In this document: positions 25,843 to 35,225 of the stretch, piece after piece
How positions within the stretch are numbered: the first letter of the stretch is position 1
Layout of the letters: each line of letters opens with the position of its first letter
Source of the DNA: Clostridia bacterium
GTDB lineage: Bacteria; Bacillota; Clostridia; Christensenellales; Borkfalkiaceae
DNA: 61,487 bases
NCBI GenBank assembly: GCA_017445995.1
Contig: JAFSRT010000022.1
Span: forward strand, 1-61,487
Reading direction: 5' to 3'
The notes under the pieces: model-generated
What the model was told of the DNA's origin: nothing
The model's database searches: none
The model's input: the letters and a program-made list of their open reading frames with translations, nothing else
Translations under genes and position numbers: made by a program

Positions 25843-27774
25843 TTAAACTTTTTTAGTTCTGTCTTCTTCAATTAGTTTATCGAAGATATCTTTTTTTGCC
25901 ATAACGCCCAAATCGCCTTCTTTTCTCGAACGAACGGAAATGTTTCCTTCTTCCGCTTCCTTATCGCCGATAATGAACATGTACGGTATTTTATCGAGTT
26001 GTGCTTCCCTTATCTTATAGCCTATCTTTTCGTTTCTTACGTCCGCTTCCGCCCTTATTCCGTTAGCGCGAAGTTCTTCGACGATTTTTTTAGAGTAGTC
26101 CGCGGTTCTATCCGTTAAACTCAAAACTTTAACCTGAACGGGACACATCCAGAACGGGAAAGCACCCGCGTATTTTTCGATAAGCATTGAAAGTGTTCTT
26201 TCATAGCAACCGATAGAACTTCTGTGAATAACGAACGGATACTGCTTGTTGCCGTTTTCGTCGATATAGGTCATTTCAAAAGAATGCCCGGCCGCGAAGT
26301 CTATCTGAATAGTAATAAGCGTATCTTCCTTACCGTAAACGTTTCTCGTCTGAACGTCGAGTTTAGGGCCGTAGAACGCCGCTTCGTCGTCCGCTTCAAC
26401 GTAGTCAAGCCCGATATCGTCCAAAATCTTTTTCATAAGCGCTTCGGTGTCGTTCCACGCTTTGTCGTTATCGATATATTTTGCTTTATTCGATTTTCCG
26501 CGTTTAGAAAAACGGAAAGTTACGTCTTCTCTCATACCTAAACAGTCAAGGAAATAGTAAGATAAGTCTAAACAACGCTTAAACTCTTCTTCGACCTGTT
26601 CAGGCGTACAGATAATATGTCCGTCGGAAAGCGTGAACTGACGAACCCTTATTAGTCCGTGCATTTCACCGCTTGCTTCGTTACGGAATTCGGTCGCCGT
26701 TTCGCTGTACCTACACGGTAAATCCCTATAACTCTTTAATCCGTTTTTATAAATCTGATACTGGAAAGGACAGGTCATCGGGCGGAGTGCCATTGCTTCC
26801 GGCGAGTTTTCGTCCCCGATAATGAACATTTTATCTCTGTAATGATCCCAGTGCCCCGATATTCTGTATAAGTCGTTTTTCGCCATATTCGGGGTTTTGG
26901 TTATCATAAACCCGCGCTTTTCTTCTTCGTCTTCAACGAAACGGGAAAGTATCTGCAATATCTTCGCACCTTTCGGCATAAGAATAGGAAGACCTTGACC
27001 TATAACTTCTTCCGTCATAAATATACCGAGTTCTCTGCCGAGTTTGTTATGGTCTCTTTTCTTTGCTTCTTCAAGTAAAGTAAGATATTCGTCGAGTTCA
27101 CTCTTTTTACCGAACGCCGTGCCGTATATTCTCGTAAGCATTTTGTTCTTATCGTCCCCACGCCAGTAAGCGCCGGTAATAGACGTCAATTTAAACGCCT
27201 TAATCATCCCCGTCGAAGGAAGGTGCGGTCCACGGCATAAATCCATAAAATCGCCCTGTTTATAGAAGGAAATAACGCTTCCTTGCGGTAATTCGTTAAT
27301 GAGTTCTACTTTATACGGTTCGGAAAAGTCCTTCATAATTTTAAGCGCGTCTTTTTTAGAATACACAAACCTTTCGATAGGCAAATCGCTTTTAATTATG
27401 TCCTTCATTTCTTCTTCGATTTTCGTCAAATCCTGTTGAGTAATCGGCGTTTTGAATTCGATATCGTAATAAAACCCGTTTTCTATAGTAGGTCCTATTG
27501 AAAGTTTACTCGTCGGATAAATATTTTTTACCGCCTGCGCTAAAACGTGCGAACAGGTGTGGCGGTAAACTTGCAAACCTTCTTTATCTTTAAGTGTTAA
27601 AATCGAAAGTTCGCAGTCCTTATCGATAACGTAAGATAAATCGACTAATTCGTTATCGACCTTGGCGCAAACGGCGTTTCTATATAACCCTTCCGAAATG
27701 TTCTTTGCGACTTCCGCAACGGAAATACTGTTTTCATACTCGATAAAACTTCCGTCTTTAAGTGTAATTTTCAT
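25843..27774 (-). CDS. thrS: threonyl-tRNA synthetase
   Basis: 643 aa with the complete class II layout: TGS domain (1-60), second additional/editing domain with HTCSHVLAQAV (near 72), the catalytic core with MRPMTCPFQ and RYSETATEFRNE, zinc ligands Cys/His/His, and a C-terminal anticodon domain from about 540. Expression should follow tRNA-Thr charging through the T-box leader directly upstream. Confidence 0.97.
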   Translation of the reverse strand: MKITLKDGSFIEYENSISVAEVAKNISEGLYRNAVCAKVDNELVDLSYVIDKDCELSILTLKDKEGLQVYRHTCSHVLAQAVKNIYPTSKLSIGPTIENGFYYDIEFKTPITQQDLTKIEEEMKDIIKSDLPIERFVYSKKDALKIMKDFSEPYKVELINELPQGSVISFYKQGDFMDLCRGPHLPSTGMIKAFKLTSITGAYWRGDDKNKMLTRIYGTAFGKKSELDEYLTLLEEAKKRDHNKLGRELGIFMTEEVIGQGLPILMPKGAKILQILSRFVEDEEEKRGFMITKTPNMAKNDLYRISGHWDHYRDKMFIIGDENSPEAMALRPMTCPFQYQIYKNGLKSYRDLPCRYSETATEFRNEASGEMHGLIRVRQFTLSDGHIICTPEQVEEEFKRCLDLSYYFLDCLGMREDVTFRFSKRGKSNKAKYIDNDKAWNDTEALMKKILDDIGLDYVEADDEAAFYGPKLDVQTRNVYGKEDTLITIQIDFAAGHSFEMTYIDENGNKQYPFVIHRSSIGCYERTLSMLIEKYAGAFPFWMCPVQVKVLSLTDRTADYSKKIVEELRANGIRAEADVRNEKIGYKIREAQLDKIPYMFIIGDKEAEEGNISVRSRKEGDLGVMAKKDIFDKLIEEDRTKKV

Positions 27775-27786
27775 ATCTTTCTCCTT

Positions 27787-28007
27787 ATAAAAAAATCCTT
27801 ATGCAAAATTGCATAAGGACGAATAAAATCCGTGTTTCCACCTTATTTGCCTTTGCCCGAAGGGCAAAAACCACTCTTTCCCGTTTATAGTTCGGCAACT
27901 GATGATTCCGGTGGTTTCGACTGCGACAACCGAACGCAAACCTTACACCGACGGTTCACTCTCTTTAGAACTTTTATCGCGCTACTTGTCCGAAAACTTA
28001 TTTAATT
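27787..28007 (-). ncRNA. T-box leader (tRNA-Thr sensing) of thrS
   Basis: Minus strand: Stem I-like region (28000-27885) with the AGAGAG motif; T-box sequence AAGGTGGAAACACGG (near 27843-27829); antiterminator ATAAGG pairing with CCTTAT; and terminator TCCTTATGCAA / TTGCATAAGGA (27819-27796) plus a T-run. Antiterminator and terminator share CCTTAT, so they exclude each other. The TGGA bulge pairs perfectly with UCCA, the 3' end of both tRNA-Thr genes in this window. I could not place the specifier codon firmly; ACC triplets occur near 27911-27918. Confidence 0.9.
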
Positions 28008-28013
28008 ACGTAT

Positions 28014-28042
28014 ATATTACCCTAAAAACGCCTTTTTGTCAA
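28014..28042 (-). promoter_or_regulatory. thrS T-box promoter
   Basis: TTGACA (28042-28037), 17-nt spacer, TAATAT (28019-28014), just after the ytxC stop. Confidence 0.85.
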
Positions 28043-28047
28043 CGATT

Positions 28048-28788
28048 TTACACGAAATATCTTTGCGAAAAAATTATTTTATCGCCGTAGTACTCTTTTA
28101 GGTAGACTTCGTCTTCCTTCGGAAGTTCGCCGTTTAGTTCCACTTGACCGCAATTACTTAAAATCACTTCCCTTACTATGTTCACACAGTCGCCGTCTAA
28201 CAATTCGCACCTTTTAAGCCTTTTATAGTTATTGTCGAAAACTTTGCCGTTATCTATATAGACCTTTTTCTTTTTACTTTCTAAAAGGTATGAAATAAAA
28301 TCTTTTAACTGACTGTTTATAAAATAGTGCGGAATATACGAAACGATTTCTTCCCACTTGTTTTTAAGGTTTTTTAATCGGAAATTAAAGAAACCGTCCA
28401 TATAAATATTTTTTTCGTCTTTTATTTTATTGAAAACGTATTTTTTATCGTCATCTAAATCGGCAGAAATTATGCTTGCCATCAGTATTTCGTACTCTAC
28501 GTCACGAAGACCGCAGATTTTTACGCGTTTTTTAAAAAAATCGTATTTATAATTGATTGCGATAATTTCCGACAGTTTATCATTTATTTCGATTGCGACG
28601 ACGTCCGCATAATAATCGGGACAGTTGACCGTTAAGAGAGTTCTGTCTCCTGAATTACTTATTTCACATGAAAACCCTAAATGCCCCGAAAGGCACTTTA
28701 AGTGGTTTTGTATATATAAAAGGTTTCTTTCTTTTTCCGTTTTATCGCTTATTTTAATTTCCGCCATATAGTTTAGTTTATGCTCCAT
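28048..28788 (-). CDS. YtxC-like putative sporulation protein
   Basis: 246 aa, soluble, many strands in the N-terminal half. It resembles the YtxC family by layout (LKDFISYLLESKKKK near 165; C-terminal YLKEYYGDKIIF) and by position just upstream of thrS, as in Bacillus. YtxC is linked to sporulation but has no known activity. It begins 8 bp after the Ca-ATPase gene, so it is probably in that transcript. Confidence 0.7.
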   Translation of the reverse strand: MEHKLNYMAEIKISDKTEKERNLLYIQNHLKCLSGHLGFSCEISNSGDRTLLTVNCPDYYADVVAIEINDKLSEIIAINYKYDFFKKRVKICGLRDVEYEILMASIISADLDDDKKYVFNKIKDEKNIYMDGFFNFRLKNLKNKWEEIVSYIPHYFINSQLKDFISYLLESKKKKVYIDNGKVFDNNYKRLKRCELLDGDCVNIVREVILSNCGQVELNGELPKEDEVYLKEYYGDKIIFSQRYFV

Positions 28789-28796
28789 TTGTTTTT

Positions 28797-31409
28797 TTAT
28801 TTGTTTTTTAGAATTTTTCTATATAGCGCCTTACATATTTCAGTAATGAAAATTATCGAAAAAGACAGAAAAAACACTTTTATAAAAGATAAAAACGACA
28901 CTTTCGAAACGGAAAAGAACCCGTTAAAAAAGGAAACGATTATTATCTGCAAAATAAAGGTTATTAAAAAGGTTATCGCCATAATGCGGTTATTTTTAAG
29001 CCCCGAAAATATACTTTTTTTGCCGAGTTCTCGGCAGTTAAAGGCGTTTGCTAATTGAAAGAGAATAAAGAGAGTAAATATTACCCCGCTCTTTTCAGTA
29101 TCAGGCACTTTAATAAAGTTATAAAAATACTGTAAAATCATAATCGTACTTATAAAAACGCCGTTAAAAATTATTCGTATCAGCATATTTTTTGAAAGGA
29201 TACTTCTGTCTTTTTTAATAGGCGCTTCGTTTAGCAGGTCGTTATTGATTTTATTAAGCCCCAAAGTAAGCGCGGGCGGTCCGTCCATAATAATATTTAT
29301 CCAAAGTAGTTCAAGCGTGTTAAAGGGTGGATTTTGCCCTAAAAAGGAACATACGCAAATAAAAAGCAAAGCCGAAACGTTTACCGATAACTGAAAAACG
29401 ATAAAACGCTGAATATTCCTATATATATTACGCCCGAACGACACGGTGTTGACAATCGTTTCGAAACTGTCGTCAAGTAAAACCACGTCCGCCGCTTCTT
29501 TGGTTATTTCGCTACCGCTTTTGCCCATAGCAAAGCCGATATCGGCGTTTTTAACGGCTGGCGCGTCGTTTATTCCGTCCCCCGTAACTGCCACCACTTC
29601 GCCCGTCTTTTTAAGCGCGTTTACTATCTTTAATTTTACGATGGGCGTACTTCTTGCAATAACGGTGATTTTCGGCAGTATTTTAATAAGTTCAGACTCC
29701 GACATTTTTTCTATTTCCGCGCCGTTAATTACCTGATGTTCGCCGCAAGTTATATTAAGTTCGTTGGCAATCGATAACGCGGTGTTATAATTGTCGCCCG
29801 TTAGCATTTTGATTTTTATTCCCGCACTCTTGCAGACTTTTATCGCTTCTTTTACTTCGTCGCGTATTTCGTCCGATAAAACGCAAAACCCGTCGTAAAT
29901 AAACTTTTCTTCTCCGTCGTTATGTGCAAAACACAGTATTCGTTTAGATTTCTTCTGGTAAAAACTTATCTTTTTCTTGACTGCGGAAACTACGTCGGGA
30001 CTTAATTCGCACCTGTCTAACACCACTTCGGGCGCGCCTTTAAGCAGCGTTCTATAATGTCCTTTATAATCAACCGTCGTTTCCATATACTTGATATCGC
30101 TACTAAACGGAACTCTATGTGTTATTTTATAACTTTCACGGTATTTTTTATAGTTAAAACCTTTATTTTTACGCTTAACAAACGATATAAGCGCGCATTC
30201 CGTTCCGTTGCCCTTATATATGTCTTCACCGTTTTTTTCTTCGGTGTCGCCCGTGCTGTTTATTATGAAATTTTGCAATAAAACTTCTTTTATATTAAAG
30301 TCGTTTTTATTACAGTAATCGCTATAACAAACGCAGTCCACACTCATTTTGTTTTTAGTCAAAGTTCCCGTTTTGTCCGAACATATAACGCTGACCGCTC
30401 CCGCAGTTTCCGTCGCTATCATTTTTTTTATCAACGCGTTTTTCTTTGCGAGTTTTATCATATTAAGCGCAAGAGAAACGGCGACTATCGTCGGTAATCC
30501 TTCGGGAACTATCGCAACTATCATTATTATACTTTGCATAAATAAACTTTCGATATTATAAAAGGTTATCGCGTTTTTAAAGTAAAGTTTAAATAAAGAC
30601 AGAATAAATAATAAAACCGAAATAATGACGCCCGTTACCGTTATGGATTTAGTTAGTTTATTGAGTTTATAAGTAAGCGGTGAATTGCTTTCTTTTTTAT
30701 TTTCGAGTTCTTTTGCAATATTGCCTATTTCCGTGCGGTTTCCGACAGCGGTAACAATCATTTTGCCGTTGCCGGACGTTACGTAAGTTCCCGAAAACAC
30801 GAAGTTAGTTCTTTCCGCCAAATTAGAGTTTGCGCTAATTTTTAAATCGGCGTTCTTTTTAGACGGCACGCTTTCGCCCGTTAAGGACGATTCGTCGACT
30901 GAAAGATTATCGGATAGAATAAGCCTTCCGTCGGCGACCACTTTGTCCCCGCTTTCTAAAAACACCACGTCCCCGCAGACGATTTCTTTTTGGGAAATGA
31001 AAGTTATTTTGTCGTCCCTAATAACCTTTACTAAAACGCTTTCGTACATTTTACTTAACGACAAAAAGGCTTTTTCCGAACTGTTTTCCATTATTATCGT
31101 TATAACCACCGATAAAACGATAGAAAACAAAATGCCTATACTTTCAACGATATCGAACTTGCCCGTTTTTAAATACTGCCCGAAAGACGACCCGAACGCG
31201 ATTATAAAACTGAATATTAAAATCAGCATCATAGGTTCAATTAAGGCGGAAAAAATCTTTTCAAACAGCCTTACTTTTTTGGTTTTTAAAATAACGTTTT
31301 CGCCAAACTTTTCTCTGTTTTTTACTACGGTTTTTCCGTTTATTCCCTTATCGGTATCGCTGTTAAAAAACGATACTACGGTTTTAATATCGTTCGCATA
31401 ATAATTCAT
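28797..31409 (-). CDS. P2-type Ca2+-transporting ATPase
   Basis: 870 aa from the ATG at 31409; a longer frame to 31514 adds a hydrophobic stretch unlike the family. Order: N-terminal cation-ATPase domain, TGES actuator motif (near 175), M4 with PEGLP (Ca site), phosphorylation motif DKTGTLT (Asp near 340), KGAPE nucleotide motif, TGDGINDAPA hinge, and M6 NIIMDGPPALTLG. These match SERCA/PMCA-type calcium pumps exporting Ca2+ from the cytosol. Divergent from the phosphoribosyltransferase gene. A weak GGTGG precedes the start. Confidence 0.92.
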   Translation of the reverse strand: MNYYANDIKTVVSFFNSDTDKGINGKTVVKNREKFGENVILKTKKVRLFEKIFSALIEPMMLILIFSFIIAFGSSFGQYLKTGKFDIVESIGILFSIVLSVVITIIMENSSEKAFLSLSKMYESVLVKVIRDDKITFISQKEIVCGDVVFLESGDKVVADGRLILSDNLSVDESSLTGESVPSKKNADLKISANSNLAERTNFVFSGTYVTSGNGKMIVTAVGNRTEIGNIAKELENKKESNSPLTYKLNKLTKSITVTGVIISVLLFILSLFKLYFKNAITFYNIESLFMQSIIMIVAIVPEGLPTIVAVSLALNMIKLAKKNALIKKMIATETAGAVSVICSDKTGTLTKNKMSVDCVCYSDYCNKNDFNIKEVLLQNFIINSTGDTEEKNGEDIYKGNGTECALISFVKRKNKGFNYKKYRESYKITHRVPFSSDIKYMETTVDYKGHYRTLLKGAPEVVLDRCELSPDVVSAVKKKISFYQKKSKRILCFAHNDGEEKFIYDGFCVLSDEIRDEVKEAIKVCKSAGIKIKMLTGDNYNTALSIANELNITCGEHQVINGAEIEKMSESELIKILPKITVIARSTPIVKLKIVNALKKTGEVVAVTGDGINDAPAVKNADIGFAMGKSGSEITKEAADVVLLDDSFETIVNTVSFGRNIYRNIQRFIVFQLSVNVSALLFICVCSFLGQNPPFNTLELLWINIIMDGPPALTLGLNKINNDLLNEAPIKKDRSILSKNMLIRIIFNGVFISTIMILQYFYNFIKVPDTEKSGVIFTLFILFQLANAFNCRELGKKSIFSGLKNNRIMAITFLITFILQIIIVSFFNGFFSVSKVSFLSFIKVFFLSFSIIFITEICKALYRKILKNK

Positions 31410-31519
31410 AGCCACCACCCATAAGTAAAAATATGCGAAATGAAAATATTTTATGTTTATAATAGACAAAATAGAAAAAAAGTGATAAAATAAAGAAAAA
31501 CACACAAGGGACAAAACCT

Positions 31520-32059
31520 ATGGAAAAATTTTACGAAGTAGATATTTGCAACAGAAAAGAAAAATTGCCGATTTTAACGCTTCCGAGCGGTATCAACATT
31601 GCCTTTTTCAATCTTCACGGCAACTCCGATTTAACTGAATATTGCGGTAAACTTCTCGCTGAAAAAATGACGGGGTGCGACGTTCTTATTACCGCCGAAT
31701 CGAAAGGGCTTCAACTTGCCCACGTTTGCGCGCGAGAAATGAATATGCCGTTTTACGCCGTTGCGAGAAAATCTAAAAAGTTATATATGCAGGACGGGAT
31801 TTCCGTGTCTTACGGTTCGTCTATAACGACGGGCGTTCCGCAACAGTTGTTTTTATCAAAGCACGACGTAGATTTAATTAAGGGCAAAAAAGTCGGAATA
31901 ATAGACGACGTAATTTCAACGGGCGAAAGCCTTATTGGTCTTACCGAACTCGTAAAAAAAGCGGGCGGAATAATCTATAAAAAAGGATTCGTTTTAGCCG
32001 AAGGCGATTCTAAAAACAGACCCGATATCGAATATCTCGGCGTAATATCTTTACTATAA
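31520..32059 (+). CDS. phosphoribosyltransferase, adenine-PRTase-like
   Basis: 179 aa. The type I PRTase PRPP loop VGIIDDVISTGESL is near residue 122, and the preceding ITAESKGLQLAHVCAREM stretch resembles the pyrophosphate loop of Apt/Xpt enzymes. The base specificity is not clear: length and layout fit adenine phosphoribosyltransferase, but the match to canonical Apt is modest. AAGGGAC ribosome site, single gene, own terminator. Confidence 0.82.
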   Translation: MEKFYEVDICNRKEKLPILTLPSGINIAFFNLHGNSDLTEYCGKLLAEKMTGCDVLITAESKGLQLAHVCAREMNMPFYAVARKSKKLYMQDGISVSYGSSITTGVPQQLFLSKHDVDLIKGKKVGIIDDVISTGESLIGLTELVKKAGGIIYKKGFVLAEGDSKNRPDIEYLGVISLL

Positions 32060-32080
32060 TTTTTAATTTTAAACAAAATT

Positions 32081-32117
32081 AAAGCCCCCCGAAAGAACTT
32101 ATCTTTCGGGGGGCTTT
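32081..32117. terminator. strong hairpin between convergent PRTase and ftsZ genes
   Basis: Perfect 16-bp stem AAAGCCCCCCGAAAGA / TCTTTCGGGGGGCTTT with a 5-nt loop, the most GC-rich hairpin seen here. T-tracts beside it are short, so it may act in both directions as a terminator or mRNA 3' stabiliser. Confidence 0.78.
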
Positions 32118-32128
32118 CGTATTGTTTT

Positions 32129-33334
32129 TTATTTATTCTTTTTGAAAAGTTTTTCCATAAACTTCGGTAGTTTTCTTTTTTCCGAAACGTCGGTAAACGC
32201 GACGTTAGGTTCGGTGTTTTCTTCAACTTTTTCTTCTACCGTTTCAACGGCTTTCGCTTCTTCTTTTTCAACTTTTTCGATATTTTCAAGTATCGGAAGC
32301 CCTTGCTGTTCTTCAATCGGTTTTTCGACCGAAATCGCAGGTTTTAAAGCAAGTTCTTCCCTTCTTTTTAATTTTTCTTCGTTAGAAATAAAGCCCGTTG
32401 CGATAACCGTGATTTTTATTTCTTCCGACATATTTTCGTCTATCGTCGCGCCGAAAATGATGTTTGCCGAATCGTCGATTATGCCCTGAACCAACTGCGC
32501 CGCTTCGCTTACTTCGTTAAGTTTAAGGTCTTTTCCGCCCGTTACGTTGAGTATAACCGCCCTTGCGCCTTCAATCGTGGTTTCAAGAAGCGGACTCGAT
32601 ACGGCTTGACGAACGGACTCTATTACTCTCTTTTCGCCTTTTGCCCTACCTATGCCCATGTGCGCAAGTCCTTTATCTTTCATAACGGTGCAAACGTCGG
32701 CAAAGTCAAGGTTAATAAGCGACGAAGTGTCGATTAAATCGACGATACCGATTATACCTTGTTTTAACATATCGTCCGCAACCCTAAAAGCGTCCAACAT
32801 ACTGATTTGTTCAGGCAAGAACTCTAAAAGTTTATCGTTCGGAATAATAACCAAAGTATCGACGTATTTTTTAAGATTAGCGATACCGATATTCGCGTTG
32901 GCGTTTCTTACTTTACCTTCAAAAGAAAACGGTTTAGTAACGACGGCAACGGTTAAAATACCCATTTCTCTCGCTATTCTCGCAATAACCGCGGCAGCGC
33001 CCGTACCCGTTCCGCCACCCATACCTGATGCGATAAACAAAAGGTCCGTTCCTTCAAGCATTGCGGCTATCTGTTCCTTACTTTCTTCCGCCGCGGCTTC
33101 GCCGATGTTCGGATTACTGCCCGCGCCAAGCCCTTTCGTAAGTTTTTCACCTATCTGTATTCTTTCGTCCGCTTTCGAACGGAGTAAAGCCTGACTGTCG
33201 GTATTTATCGCAATAAACCTTGCGCTACCGACGTTGGAATCAATCATACTGTTTACGGCGTTTCCACCGCCACCGCCTACGCCGACGACTTTTATAACCG
33301 CCGAATTAACCTTAAAATTATCTTGTCCTTCCAT
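32129..33334 (-). CDS. ftsZ: cell division protein FtsZ
   Basis: 401 aa. Tubulin signature GGGTGTGAAAV near 105, N-terminal GVGGGGGNAVN nucleotide loop, T7 loop region NLDFADVC near 207. After the GTPase core (to about 315) comes a Glu/Val-rich linker of about 60 residues and a basic C-terminal peptide KLPKFMEKLFKKNK that should contact FtsA or other partners. Last gene of the murE-ftsZ run. Confidence 0.98.
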   Translation of the reverse strand: MEGQDNFKVNSAVIKVVGVGGGGGNAVNSMIDSNVGSARFIAINTDSQALLRSKADERIQIGEKLTKGLGAGSNPNIGEAAAEESKEQIAAMLEGTDLLFIASGMGGGTGTGAAAVIARIAREMGILTVAVVTKPFSFEGKVRNANANIGIANLKKYVDTLVIIPNDKLLEFLPEQISMLDAFRVADDMLKQGIIGIVDLIDTSSLINLDFADVCTVMKDKGLAHMGIGRAKGEKRVIESVRQAVSSPLLETTIEGARAVILNVTGGKDLKLNEVSEAAQLVQGIIDDSANIIFGATIDENMSEEIKITVIATGFISNEEKLKRREELALKPAISVEKPIEEQQGLPILENIEKVEKEEAKAVETVEEKVEENTEPNVAFTDVSEKRKLPKFMEKLFKKNK

Positions 33335-33350
33335 AATTTCTCCTTTTAAT

Positions 33351-34460
33351 TTATCTTAAAGCGATATCTAATAGCGACAGATAAGACGAACAAACGGGCT
33401 TGTCCATAAGCGGAACGGTCGGTTTTAATATATCAACCGAAAGTCCCAAGCGTTCGCAAACGCGTTCCTTTGCACCCCTTAAATAGGAAATACCACCGCC
33501 CGTTATCATAAGAGATACGTATTCGGGAAGAGTTATCTTAAACTCTTCTAACGCGTCGAAAATCTGTTCGCATAAATCGTCAATACAGTTTATAACGATA
33601 CTTTTAATTTCTTCCGATGGATAATATTCGCCGTTTTCCGCGTCGATTACGTTATAATAACCCTTGCCGTTTGACGACGAACATAAATTAACTTTTCTCT
33701 TTACGGTTTCCGCCACGTTAAAGTCTAAATCGTACTTGTTCGCAATAGAACCCGTAATTATTCCACCGCCGAACGGGAAAGATTTCTGATACAGTATTCC
33801 ACCGCCCTGAATAACGGCAAGCGTCGAAGAAATGTACCCAACGTCCAAAACGAGTGCAATTCTGTCCCTTACCGACGCGTCCACTAAATACATACCTTCC
33901 GCAAACGCCGTAGGAATACATTTAACGGTAATAACTTTCTCTTCTTTAAGCGGTTTAACGATTTTTTCTATAAAATAATTGTCGCAAACGATAAAGGAAA
34001 GTTTACCTTTAAGAGTTTCGCTTATATATCCTATCGGATTGTTTATTCTTCTGAAATCGTCCAACTCGTAGTAGATTGCCGACCTTGAAATAAGCGTTGA
34101 AGACGAAGACGATAAAACGAACGCCGAATCGTATAAAGTATCGATATCGCTATTGTCTATCTTACGTTTTTTCGGAAAGGAAATCTGGCTTTCACGCACG
34201 ATAACGCTTGTAAACGCCCCCGGAATACCGACGTACACGGTGTCAATCGGGTCGTGCGAAAACTTCGAAACGTTTTCGATAAGAAGCCTTACGCTTTCGT
34301 CAAATTGTTCTTCGTCGATAAACGCGCCGTCGCAAAACCCTTCGTATTCAACGGAAGACTGACCTTTGATTAAAAAGGTGTTGTTTATACTTCTTTCGCC
34401 GATATACGCCGAAATCTTTGACGAACCCACGTCGAGAACGACTGCTTGCTTTTTTTTCAT
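33351..34460 (-). CDS. ftsA: FtsA-like actin-fold division protein, lacking the C-terminal helix
   Basis: 369 aa. Actin-fold phosphate motifs VLDVGSSKISAYIG (8-21) and LVLDVGYISSTLAVIQGG (near 205), adenosine motif MITGGGISYLRGA (near 325). A 1C-type insert is present. Normal FtsA proteins are about 410-440 aa and end in an amphipathic membrane-binding helix; this one stops soon after the fold. It lies 16 bp before ftsZ and 6 bp after ftsQ. Membrane tethering of the Z-ring must come from another feature or protein. Confidence 0.9.
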   Translation of the reverse strand: MKKKQAVVLDVGSSKISAYIGERSINNTFLIKGQSSVEYEGFCDGAFIDEEQFDESVRLLIENVSKFSHDPIDTVYVGIPGAFTSVIVRESQISFPKKRKIDNSDIDTLYDSAFVLSSSSSTLISRSAIYYELDDFRRINNPIGYISETLKGKLSFIVCDNYFIEKIVKPLKEEKVITVKCIPTAFAEGMYLVDASVRDRIALVLDVGYISSTLAVIQGGGILYQKSFPFGGGIITGSIANKYDLDFNVAETVKRKVNLCSSSNGKGYYNVIDAENGEYYPSEEIKSIVINCIDDLCEQIFDALEEFKITLPEYVSLMITGGGISYLRGAKERVCERLGLSVDILKPTVPLMDKPVCSSYLSLLDIALR

Positions 34461-34466
34461 GTCAAC

Positions 34467-35225
34467 CTACTCGCTCCAAACGACCTTGAAATCTTCTTCC
34501 CCGTCAAGGTCGTGCGCAATAATTTTATTGTTAGATTTTCTGTAATCGTTGTTTTCCTGATTATAAAGTTCAAACGCTTTCGCGGTTTTTTCAGCACCCG
34601 AACGTTCGGCTTTATATACAACTATTTCTACCGAAGAATAGGTGTTAAAAGTAAGGTTTATATGATTATCCCCGTCGAAAACCTTTTCGATTAAAACGGT
34701 TTTAACGCTACCGAAATTAGCGTTTTTATAAACGATATCAAGCGCGGTCGATATAACGTTTATATCGTCGCTTTCAATCTTTTCGCCGACAGTTATATCT
34801 TCAACGTCCACGTTCTTAAACTGAACGTAAAGGCAGTTATGATAATCGTCCCCTTTTACTTTCGACAAAATCCTGCCTTCACAGTCGGCAAAATATTCTT
34901 TATTCTTATATTCGATAACGAAAACTTCCTTTCTTTCTTCAATCGATATCTTTAAGACGTTGGGAAAGTCTTTCTTTATAGAAGACACCTTAAAATACGG
35001 GTCTTCTTCAATTTCGTTTATTATTCTATCGGTTTTAATAAAGAGAAGATTTTTACCGTTATATTTATTAAGCGATTCCTGAATATCTTGCGCCCCGTCC
35101 TGCTTTACGAAGGTAGAGAAAGACACGTTTACTTCTTTTACAGTAAACGCGGATAAAGACACGCAAATAACCGTTATTAAGAATATTGCCGAAATAATCG
35201 GTATTAAAATCTTTTTAATTCTCAT
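34467..35225 (-). CDS. ftsQ: FtsQ/DivIB-type division protein
   Basis: 252 aa. Short basic cytoplasmic tail, one membrane segment (about 7-28), an extracytoplasmic POTRA-like region starting VKEVNVSF, then the beta domain. FtsQ/DivIB scaffolds FtsL-FtsB and the FtsW-FtsI synthase. It overlaps murA by 11 bp. Sequence is weakly conserved, so identity rests on motif pattern and position. Confidence 0.88.
   Translation of the reverse strand: MRIKKILIPIISAIFLITVICVSLSAFTVKEVNVSFSTFVKQDGAQDIQESLNKYNGKNLLFIKTDRIINEIEEDPYFKVSSIKKDFPNVLKISIEERKEVFVIEYKNKEYFADCEGRILSKVKGDDYHNCLYVQFKNVDVEDITVGEKIESDDINVISTALDIVYKNANFGSVKTVLIEKVFDGDNHINLTFNTYSSVEIVVYKAERSGAEKTAKAFELYNQENNDYRKSNNKIIAHDLDGEEDFKVVWSE

Noticed and set aside
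28797..31514. Longer P-type ATPase start at 31514
   Set aside because: The extra 35 residues are hydrophobic and unlike the cytoplasmic N-terminus of the family, and would leave no room for signals of the divergent gene.
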